Assembly (NCBI GenBank): GCA_041623475.1
Contig: JBFJWU010000096.1
Location: 1-10,182 of the forward strand
DNA: 10,182 nucleotides
DNA from: JBFJWU01 sp041623475 [NCBI: bacterium]
GTDB taxonomy: Bacteria > J088
Reading direction: 5' to 3'
The notes under the pieces were generated by a model that made no database searches, was not told the DNA's origin, and worked only from the letters and a program-made list of their open reading frames with translations. A program made the position numbers and the translations under genes. Shown here one piece after another: positions 7,499 to 10,182 of the stretch. Each line of letters starts with the position of its first letter. The stretch's first letter is position 1.

Positions 7499-8041
7499 CT
7501 ATCCGCTTGGCGCCAGCCACGTTTCGCACTTGAGCGGCAGCTGCCGGTCATTGATACTGATCGACCAGACACCATCGTGTCGCAGCACCTGGACTGCCAG
7601 GGTCCGGGTCAGGATATCGGCGATCCAGTCAAAATCGGTTTCCAGGTACTTCACAGTTACGTGACGCAACGATGCCAGTTTTCGCTCGCTCCGGCTCCAC
7701 CATTCAGCGGCACCGGAGCCATAAGCGTAAACGGTCGTTCGTTCAGATCGGCGACTGGCGCGCTTCACCCGTTTTTCATCAGGCAATCCGACATCGATCC
7801 AGTGGACGACATCCCCGGTCAGGTCTGTGAAATGCAGGTCCGGTTGGTCTGGTACACACAGTTCGCTGCCCAACCGGATCTGTTCCTGCAGATGTATTGC
7901 AAACACCAGTATCCGGACGATCAGCCGATCGGCGGCCTCGGACGGGTGTTGGGAAATAACCAGCCGGTGGGTCTCATAGAATCCCGCGTCGATATCAGAG
8001 ATATCCAGATCGATCTTGTAGATGGTCGAGTTGAGCGCCAC
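7499..8041 (-). CDS. yaeQ: YaeQ family protein
   Basis: The 180-residue product matches YaeQ across its length. It opens MALNSTIYKIDLDISDID (compare the usual MALKATIYK), has the HPSE-x4-RLIVRILVFA helix (32-48), then PDLHFTDLTGDVVHWIDVGLPDEKR at 67-91 (quoted in part: PDLH, WIDVG, PDEK), and a VYAYG strand (104-108). YaeQ proteins adopt a PD-(D/E)XK nuclease-like fold; Glu35, Asp68 and Asp83 are candidates for that core by position, which is my inference. The true function is unsettled; an old link to RfaH-like transcription elongation has been questioned. The start is GTG at 8041, supported by the family N-terminus. Only a weak GGA lies upstream. It is followed two bases later by gluQ, so the two form an operon. 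Confidence 0.92.
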   Translation of the reverse strand: MALNSTIYKIDLDISDIDAGFYETHRLVISQHPSEAADRLIVRILVFAIHLQEQIRLGSELCVPDQPDLHFTDLTGDVVHWIDVGLPDEKRVKRASRRSERTTVYAYGSGAAEWWSRSERKLASLRHVTVKYLETDFDWIADILTRTLAVQVLRHDGVWSISINDRQLPLKCETWLAPSG

Positions 8042-8046
8042 GGGTG

Positions 8047-8061
8047 TTTCCAGATTGGAAA
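8047..8061. repeat. Small inverted repeat in yaeQ leader
   Basis: TTTCC (8047-8051) and GGAAA (8057-8061) are perfect 5-base arms around AGATT, five bases before the yaeQ GTG start. It would cover the only purine-rich sequence near that start and could limit ribosome access, but a 5-base arm pair can arise by chance. Confidence 0.3.
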
Positions 8062-8084
8062 GGGAGCAGTTGCTTCAGCGCTCG

Positions 8085-8112
8085 ATTGTAACAGGGATCA
8101 GCGGGTCGTCAA
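8085..8112 (-). promoter_or_regulatory. Sigma70-type promoter for yaeQ-gluQ
   Basis: Read leftward, TTGACG (8112-8107) and TACAAT (8090-8085) each match the -35 and -10 consensus at 5/6 positions with a 16-base spacer. The -35 box overlaps the TGA stop of the GAF gene (8111-8109). Transcription would begin near 8078, giving a leader of about 37 bases before the GTG of yaeQ. This is the best promoter match I found in the window and suggests yaeQ-gluQ need not depend on read-through from the GAF gene. Confidence 0.6.
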
Positions 8113-8606
8113 TCCCGGACCGGTTCCACCTTGTGTCCGTCCGCACTGCGTAGCATTCCCAGGTCACCAAAAACAACCTTGGATATCGCGTACAGTTTTT
8201 CGATCTCCGAGATCCGGAATATCCGTGATTTGATCGTCTGGACGACGAATACGCCGTCCAATTGACCAAAATCCATGACCGGTACGCCCAGGTAGGATCG
8301 ATACTTTTCTTCACCGGAACCCTCGACAAGATGAAACTCCGGGTGCCTCATCGGGTCTTTTGACGATATCGGTACCATCGTACGCGCAACAGCGCCCGTT
8401 ATTCCCGTATCAAAACTCAACCGGTAACCGATTGAGGACTCTGCCAGTCCGTACGATCCGATCAGGATCAGTTCACGCCGACGATGATCTGCCTCGTACA
8501 GCGTACAAACATCCACGCCCAGCGTTTCAGCGGCCTGTTTCAGGCACAGATTGGCGCGTGGATAGGCTGTAAATTCGGTTTCAACAGATTCGGCAGGGCT
8601 CAGCAT
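8109..8606 (-). CDS. Stand-alone GAF-domain protein
   Basis: The 165 residues consist of essentially one GAF domain (about 13-150). The pattern is that of the GAF domain found at the N-terminus of PtsP-type phosphotransferase proteins: LCLKQAAETLGVDVCTLYEAD (parts at 20-40), a GSYGL strand (50-54), the FDTGITGAVARTM helix (65-77), HPEFH (88-92), then EEKYRSYLGVPV (99-110) and DGVFVVQT (117-124). No output domain (kinase, cyclase, HTH, PTS enzyme I) is attached, so it must act by binding a ligand or partner, or be the remnant of a larger protein. The ATG at 8606 lacks a recognisable ribosome site. It sits 218 bases downstream of the YeeE/YedE genes and directly upstream of yaeQ; neither neighbour explains its role. 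Confidence 0.82.
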   Translation of the reverse strand: MLSPAESVETEFTAYPRANLCLKQAAETLGVDVCTLYEADHRRRELILIGSYGLAESSIGYRLSFDTGITGAVARTMVPISSKDPMRHPEFHLVEGSGEEKYRSYLGVPVMDFGQLDGVFVVQTIKSRIFRISEIEKLYAISKVVFGDLGMLRSADGHKVEPVRD

Positions 8607-8824
8607 AATTCGACAGATGCAATCTCGATGCCAGAATCAGGGCGCCCCTGCCACCTGTTTTGCCTCGATAATGTGCAAAACCGCTGTGCAACTGCCCGTT
8701 TTGCGCCAGGAATCTCGATCCCGGTTGGTTCGGTGGCTGCCCCGCCGCAGCGGGTCCCCGGCGCAGCGGGTCCCCGGCGCATCGCGGACCGATCGCGCAG
8801 GCGTACTACGCTGCCGTATGCAAC
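8607..8824. other. Spacer between GAF gene and YeeE/YedE operon
   Basis: I see no gene in this 218-base spacer. It holds a 16-base tandem repeat (8747-8778, listed separately) and three copies of the heptamer GTTTTGC in alternating orientation: 8657-8663 (+), 8675-8681 (-, as GCAAAAC) and 8698-8704 (+). The pairs form inverted repeats upstream of the leftward GAF gene and could be a regulator site. The GAF gene promoter should lie here, but no box pair is convincing. There is no T-run after a stem, so no clear intrinsic terminator for the YeeE/YedE operon. Confidence 0.4.
8747..8778. repeat. Two perfect 16-base tandem repeats
   Basis: GCAGCGGGTCCCCGGC occurs at 8747-8762 and again, identical and directly adjacent, at 8763-8778. 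A degraded third unit (gcatcgcggacc) follows from 8779. Each unit contains GGGTCCCC and can form small GC stems. It lies in the non-coding spacer 47 bases past the stop of the second YeeE/YedE gene (reading leftward). Confidence 0.85.
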
Positions 8825-9274
8825 CTACCCTTCGGGCTCGGACCTCTCCAGCTCCGGCAGCCCAAGCGCTCGTTGGAATAGCCCGTAATTGCCGCTGAAC
8901 AGGAACACTCCGGCGACCACACCTGCAAAGGCAGCCAACGCATACAACTTGCCTTCGCCAATATTGACGATGATCGGGCCGGGACACATCCCGGTGATTG
9001 ACCACCCCATGCCAAACAGAACGCCTCCGACCAGGTTGCCACGATGGACCGGTTTTGGCCGGATTCGAATCGGGGCACCGGTCAACGTCTGCCCGTAGCG
9101 TTTCAGTACCCACAATCCAGGTGCCGTAATCGCAATTGCCGTGCCGATAATTCCGTACAGCTGCAGTTCGGTCAGCAGGAACATGCCCTGGATAAAGTCA
9201 TAATCTGCAGCGCCACTGCGGCTGAGGATCAGGCCGAACACCAATCCACACATCAGGAAAAACAGTCGCTTCAT
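8825..9274 (-). CDS. YeeE/YedE-family membrane protein (short, DUF6691-like)
   Basis: The 149-residue product is an integral membrane protein with about four hydrophobic segments (about 3-19, 34-57, 82-97 and 109-127). It carries the YeeE/YedE signature GMGWSITGMCPGP at 88-100 with Cys97. In the characterised thiosulfate transporter YeeE (TsuA), conserved cysteines in such loops pass the sulfur anion through the membrane; a similar role in sulfur-compound uptake is inferred. It is about half the length of full YeeE (roughly 350 residues) and pairs with the upstream gene, whose stop it overlaps by four bases (ATGA). AGGAGG at 9286-9281 lies six bases before the ATG, a strong ribosome site. It is the last gene of the SulP/YeeE operon. 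Confidence 0.85.
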   Translation of the reverse strand: MKRLFFLMCGLVFGLILSRSGAADYDFIQGMFLLTELQLYGIIGTAIAITAPGLWVLKRYGQTLTGAPIRIRPKPVHRGNLVGGVLFGMGWSITGMCPGPIIVNIGEGKLYALAAFAGVVAGVFLFSGNYGLFQRALGLPELERSEPEG

Positions 9275-9783
9275 GGCTGGCCTCCTGCAATGACCCGGTA
9301 GATGACATTGGTTGTGATCAGTCCGGCTGTCATGAAACTGAGCGTCGCAATCAGGCTGGACTTTTCAAAATTTGACATTCCGAATATCCCGTGGCCACTC
9401 GTACATCCGCCGGCCATTCGCGTACCCAGGCCAATCAGGATCCCGCCGGCAAACATCCAAATGACCTTGACAATCGGTCCCCCACCAATATGCGTGTCGA
9501 ACATCCCCAGGTCCCAGGTTGGCTGCCAACCACCGCCTAATACAGCAGACACCACGCCCGCCAGCAGCAATCCCGTGATAAACGGGAAACGCCACTGTGC
9601 CCCCGCCAGTAACCCTCCCCGATTCAGGTACGGTGAGTCGCTGATCAATGCACACAGATTTTCGAAAGAGGTCGATATACCCAGGCTGGTATTGGCCAGG
9701 CTCTGCAGCAACAGCGTAATAGCCGCAATTCCCATCCCGGCCCAGGCCCAGTGGATTGGTTCCAGTTCATTCAGGATTAACAT
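9271..9783 (-). CDS. YeeE/YedE-family membrane protein (sulfur transport)
   Basis: The 170-residue product has hydrophobic segments at about 13-30, 67-84, 104-120 and 144-164, and the family signature GTRMAGGCTSGHGIFG at 120-135 with Cys127. It and the following gene each look like one half of a full-length YeeE/YedE transporter, so they probably act together in the inner membrane on a reduced sulfur anion; substrate and pairing are inferred. The frame is open well upstream (to 10032), but that part overlaps the STAS-coding end of the SulP gene. GGAGG four bases before the ATG at 9783 gives a clear start. The start overlaps the SulP gene end by seven bases, so the three genes are one translationally coupled operon. 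Confidence 0.87.
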   Translation of the reverse strand: MLILNELEPIHWAWAGMGIAAITLLLQSLANTSLGISTSFENLCALISDSPYLNRGGLLAGAQWRFPFITGLLLAGVVSAVLGGGWQPTWDLGMFDTHIGGGPIVKVIWMFAGGILIGLGTRMAGGCTSGHGIFGMSNFEKSSLIATLSFMTAGLITTNVIYRVIAGGQP

Positions 9784-10182
9784 GCATCCTCCGGCGGTTC
9801 TGGTTCTTCGGTTCCGCGGGCAATTCGCTGGTGAACAGTTGCCAGCGCCGCGTCGACGTTCATAAAAAAGTTGTCCTCGCCCACCTGTGTCCAGCATCCG
9901 GATGCCTGCATCACCTTGCGGACAGGAACCTTGATGTTTGCGAATACAAACTGGATCCCGCGTTGCCGGTAATCCGACTGTATCTCCCGTAGCGCCTGGT
10001 CCGCCGTCGAGTCCAGTTGATTGATACTGCACCCCTCCAGGATCACAGCATGCAACGGTTCCTCCATTGCCGATTCCAGATTGGCCAAGGTCTCTTTCAG
10101 AAACGAAACATTGCCAAAATACAGCTGTGCATCGACGCGCAGGATCAGGATACCGGGACTGGTAATTGCGTCCGGATAGTTC
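9777..10182 (-). CDS. SulP-family anion transporter, C-terminal STAS part (partial)
   Basis: The gene runs off the right edge; 134 codons are inside. The frame reads in from the edge as ILRVDAQLYFGNVSFLKETL, the hallmark entry into the cytoplasmic STAS domain of SulP transporters. HAVILEGCSINQLDSTADQA follows, holding the conserved IN-x-LDSTA loop. Then come GIQFVFANIKVPVRKVMQASG, in which FANIKVPVR fits the family, and a final helix. SulP proteins carry sulfate, bicarbonate or other anions across the inner membrane; the missing N-terminal part would hold the membrane segments. A TTG at 10088 is only an internal codon, not a start. It is first of the visible operon, overlapping the next YeeE/YedE gene by seven bases, which favours a sulfur oxyanion as substrate. 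Confidence 0.85.
   Translation of the reverse strand, partial: NYPDAITSPGILILRVDAQLYFGNVSFLKETLANLESAMEEPLHAVILEGCSINQLDSTADQALREIQSDYRQRGIQFVFANIKVPVRKVMQASGCWTQVGEDNFFMNVDAALATVHQRIARGTEEPEPPEDAC

Noticed and set aside
8747-8778. Possible CRISPR array
   Set aside because: There are only two short units, directly adjacent with no spacers and no cas genes nearby.
9784-10032. Upstream extension of the larger YeeE/YedE frame
   Set aside because: This stretch codes for the STAS domain in another frame, and the ribosome site favours the start at 9783.

Overview
The window reads as ordinary, gene-dense bacterial chromosome with moderately high GC (estimated by eye, not counted). Ten protein genes are supported, two of them near or cut by the window edges. 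I see no rRNA, tRNA, CRISPR array, insertion sequence or phage gene. A monomeric NADP-dependent isocitrate dehydrogenase, a glutamyl-Q-tRNA(Asp) synthetase and a YaeQ protein together point to a Gram-negative proteobacterium or relative. The proline-rich, acidic protein with a GAF-like end at the left edge is a style I associate with Deltaproteobacteria/Myxococcota-type genomes. The phylum is an inference and should be held loosely.

Layout, left to right. (1) 21-947 (+): proline-rich, acidic protein with a GAF-like C-terminal domain; its reading frame is open to the left edge. (2) 958-2390 (-): a TetR-family regulator and a SAM-dependent methyltransferase that overlap by 4 bases. (3) 2476-3468 (+): an MpaB/rubber-oxygenase-like (DUF2236) protein divergent from the TetR gene. 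They share an 85-base spacer with a candidate sigma70 promoter and an inverted repeat. (4) 3473-4183 (-): an atypical short-chain dehydrogenase lacking the catalytic tyrosine, convergent with the oxygenase gene. (5) 4360-6588 (+): monomeric isocitrate dehydrogenase, divergent from the dehydrogenase across a 176-base spacer holding two hairpin-forming inverted repeats. (6) 6561-8041 (-): yaeQ followed two bases later by gluQ, whose end overlaps the end of the isocitrate dehydrogenase gene by 28 bases. A good sigma70-type promoter for yaeQ-gluQ overlaps the stop codon of the next gene. (7) 8109-8606 (-): a stand-alone GAF-domain protein. (8) 8825-10182 (-): an operon of a SulP anion transporter (only its C-terminal STAS part is inside) and two overlapping YeeE/YedE-type membrane proteins, probably for sulfur-compound uptake.

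How the parts may work together. The TetR, methyltransferase and MpaB-like genes form a plausible small regulated redox/methylation module, perhaps acting on a lipid or isoprenoid, with the dehydrogenase as a possible fourth member. The SulP/YeeE pair forms a sulfur-anion transport unit. The isocitrate dehydrogenase (TCA cycle, NADPH supply) and yaeQ-gluQ (tRNA queuosine modification) are housekeeping. Nothing here is clearly a new defence or mobile system. The most open questions are the TetR/methyltransferase/MpaB module, the atypical dehydrogenase and the structured spacer before the isocitrate dehydrogenase gene.
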